NCBI GenBank assembly: GCA_024998685.1
Contig: JACOEH010000021.1
Location: forward strand, 1 to 64,000
Direction: 5' to 3'
DNA: 64,000 nt
Origin: Nitrospira sp.
GTDB lineage: Bacteria; Nitrospirota; Nitrospiria; Nitrospirales; Nitrospiraceae
How positions within the stretch are numbered: position 1 is the stretch's first letter; every line of letters begins with the position of its first letter. The notes beneath the pieces are model-generated. The model searched no databases, had not been told where the DNA came from, and was given only the letters and a program-made list of their open reading frames with translations. The position numbers and the translations under genes are program-made. Positions 62,846-64,000 of this stretch are shown one piece after another.

Positions 62846-63865
62846 ATGACACATCCTTCACGATACCTTCGCTTGATCCTTGTCGGTTTTTTAACCGTCT
62901 TGCTTGAAACCGGAGCCCAAACGCCTGTCGATGCGACTCCCCCCCTTGGGAAGGAAGCCGCTGCCTCCGGTCCTGAGACTGAACATGTCATCCTCTTTGT
63001 CCTGGAGGGATTCGGTCAAGATTCGCTTAAGGGCGGCACGATGCCGGTCCTGAGTAAGCTCATCAAGGAAGGGTCGGTAACCTGGTCCGCGCGCGGAGTC
63101 AAGCCGGCCTTACGATTGCCCACTATGGCATCACTGGTGACCGGCATGCCGGTGGAGAAACATGGGATTACCTGGAATTTCTTCGAATTCAGCCGAGGCT
63201 ATCCTCGCGCTCCCAGTCTATTCGACTATCTGGATCTAAGCGGAGGCCGCGACAGCGCCATCTTTTATATGGATGAGTCCCTGTATCAGCTTGCCAAGCC
63301 GGAACCCTATACCGACTATCAGCTCTGCGGGGCATTGCGGCCGGAGTGCGGCTCTCAAAAACTCGTCGCCTACATCCAGCAGTATCTTCAGAAGGCGACC
63401 AGCGGACATGGATATGGGCACGCGATTCTTTCCTTGCCTCATTTGCTGGTGGTTCACCTTCCGGAAGCAGGAAGGGCCGGAGTGGCTCACGGCTGGGACT
63501 CTAAAGAGTATCGCGAGGCGCTGCGGACGGTCGATGGCGCGATGAAATCCGTCCTGGACCTCTTCAAGGAACACTCGCTCTTGAACCGAACCGCTGTCGT
63601 CGTCACCGCTCTCAGTGGAAAAGGGGCCGACCCCGGCGCCGAGGTCCCTACGACTGATTCGCCGATCGTGCCCTGGATCGTCTCGGGGACAGGAATCAAA
63701 CATGGCCAAGTCATTCGTCAGCCGGTATCCATCATCGATACCGGGGCCACCGTGATGAAAATTCTGAAATTGGAGACTCACACAGAGTGGGAAAGCAAAG
63801 CGGTGGAAGAAATCTTCCAAACCGCCGCGGCCGCTCCAACCGTACGGCCCCTCAAGAAACGCTGA
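62846..63865 (+). CDS. Exported phosphodiesterase/alkaline-phosphatase-fold protein with altered metal sites
   Basis: 339 residues. Signal peptide (about 1-30), then the type I phosphodiesterase/nucleotide pyrophosphatase fold: HVILFVLEGFGQDSLKGGTM, LRLPTMASLVTGMPVEKHGI, SLFDYLDLSGGRDSAIFYMD. In active relatives the first motif has Asp, the second Thr/Ser nucleophile, and later D-x-D/GHxxG and DHG motifs. Here they read VLEGFG, LPTMAS, LPEAGRAGVAHGW and ALSGKGADPG, so several metal-binding Asp/His are replaced. A non-catalytic or altered-substrate member is likely (inference). Confidence 0.6.
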   Translation: MTHPSRYLRLILVGFLTVLLETGAQTPVDATPPLGKEAAASGPETEHVILFVLEGFGQDSLKGGTMPVLSKLIKEGSVTWSARGVKPALRLPTMASLVTGMPVEKHGITWNFFEFSRGYPRAPSLFDYLDLSGGRDSAIFYMDESLYQLAKPEPYTDYQLCGALRPECGSQKLVAYIQQYLQKATSGHGYGHAILSLPHLLVVHLPEAGRAGVAHGWDSKEYREALRTVDGAMKSVLDLFKEHSLLNRTAVVVTALSGKGADPGAEVPTTDSPIVPWIVSGTGIKHGQVIRQPVSIIDTGATVMKILKLETHTEWESKAVEEIFQTAAAAPTVRPLKKR

Positions 63866-63867
63866 TC

Positions 63868-64000
63868 ATGCGCTGCGCCGCCTTCATACGACGCCGGTCA
63901 CTCCCGATATTCGCTTGGGCGCTCACGAGCCTGTCGGCTATGGCCGTTCCCCAGGTAGGGTTCTCGGGAGACCCGCAGGCCGCTCATCTTCAGAAACACG
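63868..64000 (+). CDS. Exported protein, N-terminal fragment cut by the window end
   Basis: 44 codons open to the end of the window from ATG 63868, two bases after the preceding stop. It opens with a basic N-region (MRCAAFIRRRSLP) and a hydrophobic signal core (IFAWALTSLSAMAVP). The mature part is cut off. Probably the second gene of a unit with the phosphodiesterase-like gene. Confidence 0.55.
   Translation, partial: MRCAAFIRRRSLPIFAWALTSLSAMAVPQVGFSGDPQAAHLQKH

Overview
The window looks like about 64 kb of chromosome from a Gram-negative bacterium, most likely of the phylum Nitrospirota (Nitrospira-like). This is inference. It rests on moderately high GC, outer-membrane lipoprotein machinery (lnt, lolC/D, rlpA), a cobalamin-dependent ribonucleotide reductase, an archaeal-type DNA topoisomerase VI, a TraF-like outer-membrane protein and a compact trpEGDCFBA operon. 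No rRNA or tRNA gene and no CRISPR array was seen.

Layout. 0-2.5 kb: the end of a frameshifted RND efflux pump gene and its periplasmic adaptor, with no outer-membrane partner. 2.6-7.4 kb (minus): top6B-top6A-SF2 helicase. 7.8-11.2 kb: an FMN-type split-barrel protein, then a free-standing subtilase propeptide gene overlapping a large secreted subtilisin-like protease. 11.5-13.3 kb (minus): a Kelch protein preceded by a small membrane ORF and two decayed genes, one a PilZ pseudogene. 13.4-21.6 kb (plus): lnt, prfB (with the programmed +1 frameshift), lysS, lolC, lolD, a TraF-like protein and a lipoprotein. 21.7-24.2 kb: a scarred junction at the end of the trp operon with a degenerate second trpA copy, a RAYT transposase element that appears to split it, two antitoxin-like genes and a toxin remnant. 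24.2-31.5 kb (minus): the trp operon, with a LysM lipoprotein gene just upstream.

31.8-46 kb: ligA, a CorC/HlyC-type membrane protein, rlpA, a double-ACT regulator, nrdJ (with NrdR-like and DnaA-box sites upstream), a DUF4359-type protein, an AmpG-like transporter, and the overlapping tRNA methylthiotransferase pair mtaB-miaB. 46-50.5 kb: a small transmembrane protein below the usual length cutoff, a coiled-coil lipoprotein, the DNA-repair operon mutY-mutT-exonuclease (minus), a secreted coiled-coil protein and an intact PilZ protein. 50.6-53.1 kb (minus): a more A/T-rich pair encoding a pentapeptide-repeat membrane protein and a collagen-like membrane protein. This pair is the best candidate here for an undescribed system. 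53.3-57.8 kb: a Nudix hydrolase, lon, and an alpha/beta-hydrolase-like protein whose nucleophile serine appears to be glycine. 58-64 kb: a repeat lipoprotein followed in frame by an orphan C-terminal segment, a DUF2283/TumA/TumE-type toxin-antitoxin operon, two secreted proteins, a phosphodiesterase-fold protein with altered metal sites, and the start of another exported protein.

Most of the window is housekeeping. The unusual material is concentrated in the scarred junctions (0-0.2, 12.5-13.3, 22.2-24.2 and 58.1-58.4 kb) and the accessory pairs (8.5-11.2, 50.6-53.1 and 60-61 kb). All family assignments were made by reading protein motifs by eye, without database searches.
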